DNA from: Spirosoma endbachense
GTDB lineage: Bacteria > Bacteroidota > Bacteroidia > Cytophagales > Spirosomataceae
Length of the DNA: 64,000 nucleotides
Direction of reading: 5' to 3'
Assembly (NCBI RefSeq): GCF_010233585.1
Contig: NZ_CP045997.1
Span: 6,283,512-6,347,511, forward strand
Part shown: positions 16,451 to 24,967 of the stretch, piece by piece
Position numbering within the stretch: the stretch's first letter is position 1
How the letters are laid out: each line of letters starts with the position of its first letter
Notes under the pieces: model-generated
What the model was told of the DNA's origin: nothing
Databases searched by the model: none
The model's input: the letters and a program-made list of their open reading frames with translations, nothing else
Position numbers and translations under genes: made by a program

Positions 16451-16861
16451 CTACTCGGCTAAGATTGCGTATAACTCCCGGTTAATATAATAGTGGTTCC
16501 CGCTCACCGTCTTACGCTCCAACACCTCCAAGTCAACTAACTTGTTAAGATAATCACGGGCGGTATTCTCTGCATACGTGCGGTCTTGGGTTAGATGCCG
16601 CACTCGGGTAACCGGCTGCGTGAAGATCTTTTGAGTTAATTGATCCGGACGGCGAATATTCCCCTGGCTGGCGACTACCTCTAGAACAGCATCACGCGCT
16701 TGCAGAATACGATTGATCTTCTCGTAGGTCATCTGGGCCGTCTGAGCTACCGCCCGTAACATGTAAAGTAGCCACCGTTGCCAATCCCCTTGCTGGGAGA
16801 CACCAGCCAAGGCACTATAATACTCATCTTTGTGCTCGACGATGTAGCGACTTAAGTAAAG
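16451..16861 (-). pseudogene. Fic-family protein, C-terminal remnant cut by IS3
   Basis: Only the C-terminal part of a Fic-family AMP-transferase-like protein remains. Reading in from the IS edge gives SLYLSRYIVEHKDEYYSALAG and then GVSQQGDWQRWLLYMLRAVA. This is the region just after the Fic core in DUF4172-Fic proteins. A winged-helix end follows (TARDYLNKLVDLEVLERKTV) to the stop at 16451. The catalytic HPFxDGNGR motif and everything before it are missing, because the frame ends where the IS3-family terminal repeat starts at 16862. I could not find the other half beyond the IS. Confidence 0.85.
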
Positions 16862-16912
16862 TGAGATGGTCTAATTAATCGGCCCACTGGACTTGCTTAA
16901 CTTCGCAAGACC

Positions 16913-17221
16913 ATGCAGCAAGCCAACAAACCCAAAACTCGGCGAAAATATGATGCCGACTTCAAAAACGAAGTCGTTAAAATGTTGGGCAGTGGCCAGA
17001 CAGCGGCCTATATTTCCAAGGCTTTAGGCATTTCAGAGAATCTAATCTACCGCTGGAAAAACCAGAACCAAGGGGTAAAAAAAGCGAGTGGTGAACAAAA
17101 TGAACTCGCCCTGGAAAATCAGCAACTTAAGGATCGAGTACGGCAATTGGAAACTGAGCGCGAGATATTAAAAAAAGCCCGCCGGGCGGCCCCGTTGAGC
17201 ATTTTCAGCCGACAGACCTGA
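16913..17221 (+). CDS. IS3-family OrfA (HTH protein)
   Basis: This 102-residue protein is the regulatory/DNA-binding half of an IS3 transposase. A basic helix-turn-helix (YDADFKNEVVKMLGSGQTAAYISKALGISENLIYRW) is followed by a leucine-zipper coiled coil (LALENQQLKDRVRQLETEREILKKA). Near its end, the run of seven A at 17170-17176 followed by the hairpin-forming GCCCGCCGGGC is a classic minus-one frameshift signal. After the shift the reading continues into OrfB sequence (FQPTDLTLHYTLIRTLADTF). The gene itself looks intact. Confidence 0.9.
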   Translation: MQQANKPKTRRKYDADFKNEVVKMLGSGQTAAYISKALGISENLIYRWKNQNQGVKKASGEQNELALENQQLKDRVRQLETEREILKKARRAAPLSIFSRQT

Positions 17222-18144
17222 CATTACACTATACGCTTATTCGTACGCTGGCCGATACGTTTACGATCGAAACACTCTGCTCTGTACTAGGCCTGAGTCG
17301 AACCGCTTACTATCGTTACCAGCGAGGAGATAGCTACAAACCAACGGTTGAAAAGGGCCACCGTGGCGCGGAAAGAAACAGCACTTGATCGAACAGGTTT
17401 TCGCCGATCATAAGCGACGGTATGGGAGTCGACGAATTGTAGCTGAACTGAAAGAGCAAGGCCATAAAGTGGGACGACATCAGGTGCGGACACTTATGAA
17501 ACTAGCTGGTTTACAATCCATTCAGCCTAAGTCGTTTGTGCCCCGCACGACGGATAGTACCCATGAAAAAGGTTACTGGCTTAACCTATTGTTAGATCAG
17601 CCCTTGCCTTTAGAGCCAGATATAGCTTGGGTCAGCGACATAACCTATTTGCCATTGGTTAACGGCAAATGGGCTTATTTGGGGAGTTGGATGGACCTGT
17701 TTTCTCGCAAAGTAGTCGGTTGGCGAGTAGATGACAATATGGAAGATGACCTGATCGTCATACCGCTGCGAAATGCGTTACAATCGCGTCAGCCATTCCC
17801 TGGTCTGATTACCCATTCGGATCGAGGAGGTCAATACGTATCGAGTGATTTGCATGAGCTAATCAATTTGTGGCATATTAGGCCCAGTATGAGCCGGGCC
17901 GCCGATCCGTATGATAATGCCTTTGTAGAGTCATTTTGGATCGGACTGCCGAAGCAGCCGCCTAAAAGCGGAATTATTAGAGGGAGGAATGTTCTTAAGT
18001 GTGGAGGATGCTCGAACCGAAATCTTCGAGTATATTGAAATGTACTACAATCGGGTGCGCAGGCATTCGTCGCTGGGCAACAAAAGCCCTGAACAGTTTG
18101 AGCAGGAATATTATACTAAACTTGCAAGTTCAGTGTGCCGCTAA
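17170..18144 (+). pseudogene. IS3-family OrfB integrase core, broken
   Basis: The OrfB part begins in the minus-one frame after the A7 site and runs to a stop near 17387, where an indel moves the coding signal to the frame HLIEQVFADHKRRYGSRR. From there the integrase core is present with the DDE residues: WVSDITYLP, THSDRGGQYVS and DNAFVESFW. A second indel after FVESFW moves the end to the frame EGGMFLSVEDARTEIFEYIEMYYN, which ends at 18142-18144. Two frameshifts mean no full OrfAB can be made from this copy. Confidence 0.85.
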
Positions 18145-18158
18145 ACCGGACCACCTCA

Positions 18159-18445
18159 GAGCCCGGCCACCGCAGTCGTGGACAATCACATGTGTGCATG
18201 AGCCAATTGGCGTACTCATGCGATGATCATTGCAGGTTAGACAAAAAATGGTAAGCAAAAATGTAACAGCTTAAGGTTATAAGGCCACATTTGTTGCTTG
18301 CCAGAGATAGGAGATGCTGTAATCAGCTTAGAAGGCCGGAGTAATGAAAATTTGCCCTTTTGTTATTCTTCCAGCGCAAGCCCGGCAACCGTACGCTAAC
18401 CTGACATATATTTTGGTTAATTTTGGAGCTTATTACGAACAACAC
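18159..18445. other. intergenic region upstream of murB
   Basis: No gene is seen. GGTAAGCAAAAATGT (18250-18264) is largely complementary to 18287-18302 and could form a terminator-like hairpin. GCATGAG/CTCATGC near 18193-18219 forms a smaller one. The murB promoter is not clear. Confidence 0.4.
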
Positions 18446-19471
18446 ATGCTGACAATAGAAAGCCACGTGTCGCTCAAGCCCCATAATACATTCGGGATTG
18501 ACGTTTCTGCGCGGTATTGGGTTGAAATTAATCACGAAGACGATATTCAGACACTATTACAATTAACTGACTTCGTTGATACACCTAAATTGATTCTCGG
18601 CGGAGGCAGTAATGTCTTACTCTGCCATGATTTCAACGGATTAGTCGTCAAAATGAATATTCAGGGTATCAACGTCACTGGCGAAGACGATGCCCATATT
18701 TACCTGAAAGCAGGCGCTGGTGTTACCTGGCATGAGCTGGTTGTGTTTTGTGTTCAGCGAGGCTATGCTGGGCTAGAGAACTTATCCCTTATTCCGGGTA
18801 CTGTTGGCGCAGCACCTATGCAGAATATTGGCGCTTACGGAGTCGAGCTGGAGCAAGTATTTGAATCACTAACGGCAATTCATGTCCTCACTGGCCAAAA
18901 ACGCACGTTTAATCATGCAGATTGTGTATTCGGCTATCGGGAAAGTATCTTTAAGAAAGAGCTGAAAGGCCAATACATTATTACGGGCGTAACGTTTCAA
19001 CTAGACAAGTACCCTACGTTTCATACACGGTACGGTGCCATTCAGGAAACACTTACCGAAATGGGAGTTTCTGAAGACAAGCTGACAATCAAGACCATCA
19101 GCGACGCGGTTATCCAGATCCGGCGCAGTAAACTTCCTGACCCCTCCCAAATTGGTAATGCTGGTAGTTTTTTTAAAAATCCAGAAATCTCGAAGGAGCA
19201 ATTCGATTCACTCAAACTACGATATCCTACTCTGCCAGGTTATCCGATTGGCGATACACTCGTAAAAGTTCCGGCTGGCTGGCTTATTGAACAGGCTGGC
19301 TGGAAAGGCTATCGTTCAGGCGATGTGGGCGTGCATGCCAAACAGGCTCTGGTCCTGGTGAATTACGGCAACGCAACAGGTAATGAGATTCTGGCCCTTG
19401 CCAAACAAGTCCAGAAGTCAGTACTGGACTTGTTTGGTATAAAAATTTCACCAGAGGTAAATGTCGTATAG
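18446..19471 (+). CDS. murB: UDP-N-acetylmuramate dehydrogenase
   Basis: This 341-residue flavoenzyme reduces UDP-GlcNAc-enolpyruvate to UDP-MurNAc in the cytoplasmic stage of peptidoglycan synthesis. The FAD-binding part shows LKPHNTFGIDVSARYW, LILGGGSNVLL and GLENLSLIPGTVGAAPMQNIGAYG. The substrate domain shows CVFGYRESIFK and QIGNAGSFFKNP, which contains the serine proton donor; PAGWLIEQAGWKG is close to the C-terminus. It is the type I form, as in E. coli. I chose the ATG at 18446 because the family starts right before this FNTFG-like motif. The longer frame from 18344 adds unrelated residues. Confidence 0.96.
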   Translation: MLTIESHVSLKPHNTFGIDVSARYWVEINHEDDIQTLLQLTDFVDTPKLILGGGSNVLLCHDFNGLVVKMNIQGINVTGEDDAHIYLKAGAGVTWHELVVFCVQRGYAGLENLSLIPGTVGAAPMQNIGAYGVELEQVFESLTAIHVLTGQKRTFNHADCVFGYRESIFKKELKGQYIITGVTFQLDKYPTFHTRYGAIQETLTEMGVSEDKLTIKTISDAVIQIRRSKLPDPSQIGNAGSFFKNPEISKEQFDSLKLRYPTLPGYPIGDTLVKVPAGWLIEQAGWKGYRSGDVGVHAKQALVLVNYGNATGNEILALAKQVQKSVLDLFGIKISPEVNVV

Positions 19472-19479
19472 ATAATTAC

Positions 19480-19519
19480 AACAGGAACAAGAAGTGGGAC
19501 TATACTCATTGTTCCTGTT
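19480..19519. terminator. bidirectional terminator between murB and the ROK kinase
   Basis: AACAGGAACAA (19480-19490) is perfectly complementary to 19509-19519. A T-rich tail follows for the plus strand (TCTTTTTTATT). The flanking genes converge on this hairpin. Confidence 0.75.
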
Positions 19520-19532
19520 AATACAGTCTTTT

Positions 19533-20447
19533 TTATTCAAAACAGAGTGATGCTGCCCCGAGCAACCCGGCATCGTTACCTAACGTTGCCCGTTTAATAG
19601 CCAGCCCGTTTTTATAGTAATCATTGAGCCAGTAATCAAGCGTTTTTTCGACAGCAGGCAGGATATAATCAAAAGAAGCCGACAGGCCACCACCGATCAA
19701 TACCTGTTTAATATCCAGGATCTTGATAAGAGCTGCGAGGCCTTCGCCTAAAATCTCGCCTACTTCTGTCCAAATTTGAAGCGCTAGTTCATCACCCTCA
19801 GCAGCCGCAGCAACCAATCCAGTCGTAGAAATATCACCATCATCGGGTAAATGCGTTTCGCCTTTATATTCTTTCCGGCGTTCGATGGCCAGATCGAGCA
19901 ATTCTTTCTTACCAATGTTTCGCTCCAGCACCCGCCCATGACGCGACGGAATATGACCGGGCTCCATGGCATTCCCATCGCCACCCGTAAAGATTTTCTT
20001 ATTGATAATTGCCGCTCCGCCAACACCCGTACCGAGCGTGATGAAAATGTAATTTTCCGTTATTTTTTCTTCTGCGAAGTAATACTCCCCCAAAGCAGCG
20101 GCATTCGCATCGTTTTCCAGGAAAAACTGAACGCCCGCAAACCGTTTGGATAGCATTTCGACGAGTGGAACGCCATTGATTTCGGGGATGGCCGTAATTT
20201 CAAGAGGCACCGTTCGATCCCGACTAAGCATGCCCGGCAGGCCGATACCAACCTGCTTGACATCTTTGTTGGAAAATAATTGCAGTGCAACTGCATCGCC
20301 AAACCGCTCAACGAAGTGGCCAGACTGCCGCCAGCTAATGGTATCGTGGCTGTAGAAATTGGAGATTTTGCCGGTGTTGGCATCAACAATACCCATTTTG
20401 ACGTTCGTTCCGCCGACGTCAATACCCAAATATTCAACAGAAGACAT
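19533..20447 (-). CDS. ROK-family sugar kinase (glucokinase-like)
   Basis: This 304-residue protein is a ROK-family kinase, probably phosphorylating glucose or an amino sugar. The phosphate-binding motif GIDVGGTNVKMGIVD is at residues 7-21, and the second ATP motif is FITLGTGVGGAAIINKKIF. ENDANAAALGEY carries the catalytic Asp. The adenosine motif is VLIGGGLSASFDYILP near the C-terminus. The usual zinc-binding CxCGxxGC motif after the GH of the ROK signature is absent: the sequence there is EPGHIPSRHGRVLERN, without cysteines. Which sugar it uses cannot be decided from this window. Confidence 0.9.
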   Translation of the reverse strand: MSSVEYLGIDVGGTNVKMGIVDANTGKISNFYSHDTISWRQSGHFVERFGDAVALQLFSNKDVKQVGIGLPGMLSRDRTVPLEITAIPEINGVPLVEMLSKRFAGVQFFLENDANAAALGEYYFAEEKITENYIFITLGTGVGGAAIINKKIFTGGDGNAMEPGHIPSRHGRVLERNIGKKELLDLAIERRKEYKGETHLPDDGDISTTGLVAAAAEGDELALQIWTEVGEILGEGLAALIKILDIKQVLIGGGLSASFDYILPAVEKTLDYWLNDYYKNGLAIKRATLGNDAGLLGAASLCFE

Positions 20448-20601
20448 TCGTAACAGTAATCGGTTAACAGTGAACAGTTATGTTTAGGATGGATGAAGTG
20501 GGCCGCAAGATACAAAAAAGTCGTTACGGGGCCGCCCACCCAGTCAACACTCCTTCATTAGCAACGGATTTATTCTAATTAGCAGCCTTAAGAACCGCTT
20601 A

Positions 20602-21276
20602 CTAAATATCACCGAGCTGCGGGCGAATAAGAATTTCTTCGACTACCGCACTCTTTGATAATGAATAAGCAGCCCAAACGCTATTGGCGACATCGTCCGG
20701 CTTCATGAAGCGATCCTCCGGCAGGTCGGTTCCTTCCCAACTTGCGGTGAATGTTGCGCCGGGTAAAATAGCAGTGACCTTAACCCCGTGAGGTTTCAAT
20801 TCTTCCCGCAAAACACGACTCATACCCAATAAAGCGAATTTAGAGATGCAATATGAACCGCCGTTGGTATAGGCCGTAATGCTGGCGGTTGAGCACATCA
20901 TAAAAATGTGCCCCTGACGCCGGGATACCATATTGCCAACCAGGCCACGTGTAAGATGGTAGGCGCTACCAACATTTGTATTCATCAGTTGTTCAAACGT
21001 ACCCTCGGCTTCGTCCTGAATCTGCCCCGGCAGGAACAATCCTGTGTTGTTGACTAACACGTCGACGGGGCGGTTGAGGGAATGAATATACTCCAGCAGG
21101 GCATTGACACCCGTGCGGTTTGACAGATCAGCCGTAAAAGGCAGTAAACCTGGACCGTGTAGACCGTTAATTGACCGGGCGCAAACAACGGCATCGAACC
21201 CTTCGCCAACAAATCGATCGACAATAGCGCGGCCTATACCTTTAGACCCTCCCGTTACAACAATCAGTGGATTCAT
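20602..21276 (-). CDS. short-chain dehydrogenase/reductase
   Basis: This roughly 224-residue protein is a classical SDR. The coenzyme-binding motif VVTGGSKGIGRAIVDRF is at the N-terminus. NNTGLFLPG stands for the NNAG motif, the catalytic Ser lies in MCSTASITAY, and YCISKFALL carries the YxxxK pair. ILPGATFTASWEG follows at the active-site rim. I start at MNPLIVV (21276); an ATG four codons upstream (21288) is possible. It resembles the 3-oxoacyl-reductase-like sepiapterin reductase group, but the substrate is not predictable. It lies divergent from the MlaE gene with a shared intergenic region. Confidence 0.9.
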   Translation of the reverse strand: MNPLIVVTGGSKGIGRAIVDRFVGEGFDAVVCARSINGLHGPGLLPFTADLSNRTGVNALLEYIHSLNRPVDVLVNNTGLFLPGQIQDEAEGTFEQLMNTNVGSAYHLTRGLVGNMVSRRQGHIFMMCSTASITAYTNGGSYCISKFALLGMSRVLREELKPHGVKVTAILPGATFTASWEGTDLPEDRFMKPDDVANSVWAAYSLSKSAVVEEILIRPQLGDI

Positions 21277-21367
21277 AAAAACAGACAAAACTCTTTAATT
21301 ATAACCCGTATCGATGTATAAACCCTGTTGGTTTAGGATACGGCGCAAGTTACGTTAGAAACCATTC

Positions 21368-21375
21368 TATCTTTG
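21368..21375 (+). promoter_or_regulatory. candidate -7 box TATCTTTG for mlaE
   Basis: TATCTTTG matches the Bacteroidota -7 consensus and lies 67 bases before the ATG at 21442. No convincing -33 TTG is present at the usual distance. Confidence 0.45.
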
Positions 21376-21441
21376 CCGGGGTTCTCTCGATGTTGTCGCA
21401 TCCGGTAGTTGGAGCGGCTGGTTGCTTCGCATCTTGCATTT

Positions 21442-22173
21442 ATGTCACGGTTAGGTCAATATTTCATTTTTCTGGGTTCACTCTTCCGTAATCGGGAGAA
21501 AATGCGGGTTTATCTGGGGCTTATTCTGAACGAGTGTACGTCGATTGGCGTCGGTTCTGTTTTTATTGTGGCGCTTGTGAACTCGTTCATTGGAGCCGTT
21601 ACCTGCGTTCAAACGGCGTATAACCTCACCAACCCCTTTGTGCCGCACAACATCATTGCACTCATTGTACGAGATAGTACGATTTTGGAACTGGCACCGA
21701 CATTGACCTGCATTGTGCTGGCCGGTAAGGTTGGTTCTAATATAGCCAGTGAATTGGGCACAATGCGCATAACGGAGCAGATCGATGCTTTAGAGGTAAT
21801 GGGTATCAATTCAAGCTCTTATCTGGTACTCCCCAAAGTAATTGCCTCCATACTCATGATTCCGTTGCTGGTCATCATGGCCGGATTCCTGTCGATTCTG
21901 GGAGGTTATATTGCCGGGGTTCTGGCTGGCGTTATTTCTCCCGAAGAATACGTATCCGGATTACGTCTTGAGTATAAGCCATTTGGTGTTACGTTCGCCC
22001 TGATCAAGACCGTCGTATTTGCGTTTCTGGTATCGACAATCTCGGCTTTTCAGGGGTATAATGTACAAGGTGGAGCACTGGAAGTAGGCGCTGCCTCTAC
22101 AGCCGCTGTAACCAACAGTTGTATTGCGATTGTAGCAGCTGATTTTATTCTGACACAGGTATTGTTGACCTAA
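21442..22173 (+). CDS. mlaE: MlaE-family ABC transporter permease
   Basis: This roughly 243-residue membrane protein is the permease of an MlaFEDB-like phospholipid transporter, which moves lipids between the inner and outer membranes. It has about five membrane segments and the MlaE signature: a cytoplasmic helix followed by LTCIVLAGKVGSNIASELGTMRITEQIDALEVMGINSSSYLVLPK. This is the part that couples to the ATPase. I prefer the ATG at 21442 over the TTG at 21409, since alignment of the first helix (LGQYFIFLGSLFR) starts there. The ATPase gene follows after 74 bases containing a hairpin. No MlaD substrate-binding gene is in this window. Confidence 0.9.
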   Translation: MSRLGQYFIFLGSLFRNREKMRVYLGLILNECTSIGVGSVFIVALVNSFIGAVTCVQTAYNLTNPFVPHNIIALIVRDSTILELAPTLTCIVLAGKVGSNIASELGTMRITEQIDALEVMGINSSSYLVLPKVIASILMIPLLVIMAGFLSILGGYIAGVLAGVISPEEYVSGLRLEYKPFGVTFALIKTVVFAFLVSTISAFQGYNVQGGALEVGAASTAAVTNSCIAIVAADFILTQVLLT

Positions 22174-22178
22174 TTAGC

Positions 22179-22236
22179 GAAAGCGTCAATGCGTATCGCA
22201 ATAGATCGTTGCGGTCGTTTATTCATTGACGCTTTC
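22179..22236 (+). other. intercistronic hairpin between mlaE and mlaF
   Basis: GAAAGCGTCAATG (22179-22191) is perfectly complementary to 22224-22236, with a 32-base loop. It lies inside the operon, six bases after the mlaE stop and 11 bases before the mlaF start. There is no T-run, so it may regulate rather than end transcription. Confidence 0.55.
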
Positions 22237-22247
22237 ACTCATTGCCC

Positions 22248-22994
22248 ATGATTGAAATCAAAGATATATCGAAGACCTTTGGCGACCGGCAGGTGTTGGC
22301 AGGTATTAGTGGCTCGTTTAAACCGGGTGACACTAGCTTAATTATTGGTGGTAGCGGTACTGGCAAAAGTGTTTTGCTAAAGTGTATGATTGGGCTGATC
22401 AAGCCTGATTCGGGGGAGGTTCTTTACGACGGACGCAACTTTCTGACTGGCGACCTGGAAGAACAAAAGACGATCCGGCGAGAAATGGGTGTATTATTCC
22501 AGGGCTCGGCCCTCTTCGACTCCAAGACTGTACTTGAAAATGTTCGCTTTCCCCTCGATATGCTCACGGAACAGTCGGAAGACGAAAAAATAAATCGGGC
22601 GAAGGAGTGTCTACGGCGCGTAGGTCTGGAGGGTGCAGGCGATCGAATGCCTTCAGAAATCAGTGGTGGTATGAAAAAACGGGTCGGTATTGCCCGCGCC
22701 ATTGTTCTTAATCCTAAATATCTGTTCTGCGACGAACCCAATTCAGGTCTTGATCCGCTCACATCCATCAAGATCGACCAACTCATTTCAGAAATCACGG
22801 ATGAGTATAAGATCACGACCGTCGTCATTACCCACGACATGAACTCGATGATGGAAATTGGCGAAAAGATTATGTTCCTCTATAAAGGCAAAAAACTTTG
22901 GGAAGGAAATAGTAATACAATAACTCAGTCTGACGTAGCGGAACTGAATGAGTTCATTTATGCCAATAAGTTGCTGCGTGAAATGGAAAAGTAA
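22248..22994 (+). CDS. mlaF: MlaF-family ABC transporter ATP-binding protein
   Basis: This roughly 248-residue protein is the ATPase partner of the upstream MlaE permease. The Walker A motif GGSGTGKSVLLK is at about residues 36-47. The signature motif is ISGGMKKRVGIARAI, and the Walker B region is YLFCDEPNSGLDPLTS with the catalytic Glu. The D-loop and the switch His (VVITHDMNSM) follow. The C-terminus is short and ends in a Glu/Lys-rich helix. I use the ATG at 22248 because the TTG at 22242 adds only two residues. Family function is phospholipid export/import across the envelope. Confidence 0.9.
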   Translation: MIEIKDISKTFGDRQVLAGISGSFKPGDTSLIIGGSGTGKSVLLKCMIGLIKPDSGEVLYDGRNFLTGDLEEQKTIRREMGVLFQGSALFDSKTVLENVRFPLDMLTEQSEDEKINRAKECLRRVGLEGAGDRMPSEISGGMKKRVGIARAIVLNPKYLFCDEPNSGLDPLTSIKIDQLISEITDEYKITTVVITHDMNSMMEIGEKIMFLYKGKKLWEGNSNTITQSDVAELNEFIYANKLLREMEK

Positions 22995-23161
22995 GTGCTG
23001 TACTTATACGGCTCTCAAACGTTCCCAAAGCGAGCTTATACAGAAAAGTAATTAAACGCCTTTGGGAGCCCACTCTACGACTTTGTGAAACTGAGAATAT
23101 AGTTGGGATAATAGACAGCAACCTGGATTATCGCTAAAGCTTGATTTATACGGGCAAACCA

Positions 23162-24916
23162 ATGAAATACTTTTTATTCAGCCTATTCCTACTCGGAACG
23201 ATAGCCGCCAATAGCCAATCCAGTAATTCTGACAGCATACTATTACCCAAACAACCGGTTTTAATTCTGGGTGGCAATTTAATTGATGTCGAAACGGGCA
23301 ATGTGCGTGAAAATAGTAGCCTGCTGATCGAGAATGGACTAATCAAAAAGATTGGTAAGAATCTAAAAGTACCCGACAATACGACGGTCATTGATGCCAA
23401 AGGCAAATGGCTGCTGCCGGGTCTGATCGATAGCCACATCCACCTGTTTCAGTCGGGGAGCATTTATACCCGGCCCGATGGCATTAATCTGGCCAAATAC
23501 CGCCCTTACGAAACCGAACGACAATGGCTCCGCGACAATATGGGCGATCTGCTACGTCGATATCTGGCATGTGGAATCACAACCGTGATCGACATTGGTG
23601 GGCCGCTTTACCAGTTTCCTTATCGCGATCGTTTCAACAAACTCTACACCAGCCCACAGATTTTGATGACCGGGCCGCTCGTTTCAACCTACCAGCCGGA
23701 AGCCTTTAAAGTCGATGATTCGCCTATTATCAAAGCCAATACCCCCGAAGAAGCCCGCGAGTTAGTACGTCGGCAACTGGCCTATAAGCCTGACTTTATC
23801 AAGGTTTGGTTCATAATCCGGGGAATGGGAAAGCCAGGCGAAGAGATGATCCCAATTGTGCAGGCTGCGATTGACGAAACGCATAAAAACGGCCTCAAGC
23901 TGGCTATTCATACGCAGGAGTTGCTGGCGGCTAAACTAGGGGTGAAATACGGTGCCGACTTTCTGGTTCATAGTCCTGAAGACGGTATTATTGACGATGA
24001 ACTGATCGATCTGATGCGAAAAAATAAGGTAAGTTACGGTCCAACCATGATTGTAAACCGGGGTATCACAGGTTTCTTCAGCGACGATCGGAAGCTAACT
24101 CCTTATGAATTTGCGAATGCCAATCCATACGTTCTGGGAACCCTTTTTGATTTCAAACATTTACCTGAGCCGGAAATCCGCAAACGATATACCAGCTTAC
24201 TGGCCAGCCCGGAATTTCAGGCACGTTCGATCAAAAGGGATTCTATTAAGCGGGTTAACTTAAAAAAAGTCTGGAATGCAGGCATCAATGTTGTGGCCGG
24301 AACAGATGCCGGTAATCCCGGTACGTTTCATGGCACGTCATTCCTGGATGAATTGAAAGCAATGCAGGGGGCTGGTCTTTCAACCGCTGATGTATTGAAA
24401 TCAGCGACAATCAATGGAGCGAAGATTTTCGGCAAAGAAGCCCAGATCGGTAGTCTGGCAGAGGGTAAACTGGCCAATGTGCTGATACTGAAACAGAATC
24501 CGCTGGAAAATATTGATGCGCTGACAAGTCTGGAAACGATTGTAAACCGGGGGTTCATAACAACACCGGAAAAAATCCGGCCAGACTCGCCCGAAAATCT
24601 CGCCCAGAAACAACTTAACGCCTATAACGCCCGCAACATCGACGCCTTTCTGGAGCCCTATGCAGACGATGTAGAGGTTTATACCTTCCCGGATAAGCTA
24701 TTGTATAAAGGCAAAGAAGCCATGCGCAAGCAATACAGCGGCATGTTTGAGAAGACCAGGAACCTGCATTGTGAACTCGTTAACCGGATTGTGGTTGGCA
24801 GTACGGTGATTGACCACGAAAGCGTTACGTTCGCTGCTGACAAAGAGCCCGTAAAAGCCGTGGCGATTTATAAGGTCGAAGCAGGAAAGATTGCGAAAGT
24901 TTATTTCACAAGATAA
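23162..24916 (+). CDS. secreted amidohydrolase fused to a SnoaL-like domain
   Basis: This roughly 584-residue protein has a signal peptide (MKYFLFSLFLLGTIAANSQS). It is followed by an amidohydrolase-superfamily domain with the metal-binding LLPGLIDSHIHLF at about 95-107, VWFIIRG (the Lys/metal strand) and LAIHTQE. VVAGTDAGNPGTFHGTSF holds the last Asp, and LAEGKLANVLIL closes the barrel. From about residue 475 a second domain of the SnoaL/NTF2 type is fused (QKQLNAYNARNIDAFLEPYADDVEVYTFP ... KVYFTR). These two domains are normally separate genes. I use the ATG at 23162 because it starts the signal peptide; the frame extends to a TTG at 23141. The substrate is unknown. Confidence 0.88.
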   Translation: MKYFLFSLFLLGTIAANSQSSNSDSILLPKQPVLILGGNLIDVETGNVRENSSLLIENGLIKKIGKNLKVPDNTTVIDAKGKWLLPGLIDSHIHLFQSGSIYTRPDGINLAKYRPYETERQWLRDNMGDLLRRYLACGITTVIDIGGPLYQFPYRDRFNKLYTSPQILMTGPLVSTYQPEAFKVDDSPIIKANTPEEARELVRRQLAYKPDFIKVWFIIRGMGKPGEEMIPIVQAAIDETHKNGLKLAIHTQELLAAKLGVKYGADFLVHSPEDGIIDDELIDLMRKNKVSYGPTMIVNRGITGFFSDDRKLTPYEFANANPYVLGTLFDFKHLPEPEIRKRYTSLLASPEFQARSIKRDSIKRVNLKKVWNAGINVVAGTDAGNPGTFHGTSFLDELKAMQGAGLSTADVLKSATINGAKIFGKEAQIGSLAEGKLANVLILKQNPLENIDALTSLETIVNRGFITTPEKIRPDSPENLAQKQLNAYNARNIDAFLEPYADDVEVYTFPDKLLYKGKEAMRKQYSGMFEKTRNLHCELVNRIVVGSTVIDHESVTFAADKEPVKAVAIYKVEAGKIAKVYFTR

Positions 24917-24922
24917 ACACCT

Positions 24923-24952
24923 ACTCTTCAGATAGTTAGTTATTCGAAGAGT
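24923..24952. terminator. small hairpin between convergent genes
   Basis: ACTCTTC (24923-24929) pairs with GAAGAGT (24946-24952) around a 16-base loop. It is a weak terminator candidate serving the amidohydrolase and nadC genes, which converge here. Confidence 0.4.
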
Positions 24953-24967
24953 CGTAGCAAATCCTTA

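Larger units (their letters stand above)
16862..18158 (+). mobile_element. IS3-family element with damaged orfB
   Basis: Imperfect terminal inverted repeats of about 35 bases bound the element. The left end begins TGAGATGGTC (16862-16896), and its counterpart ends at 18158 with GACCACCTCA. The length of about 1.3 kb and the two overlapping frames with an A7 slippage site are typical of the IS3 family. No target duplication is obvious. It interrupts the Fic-family gene. Confidence 0.85.
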
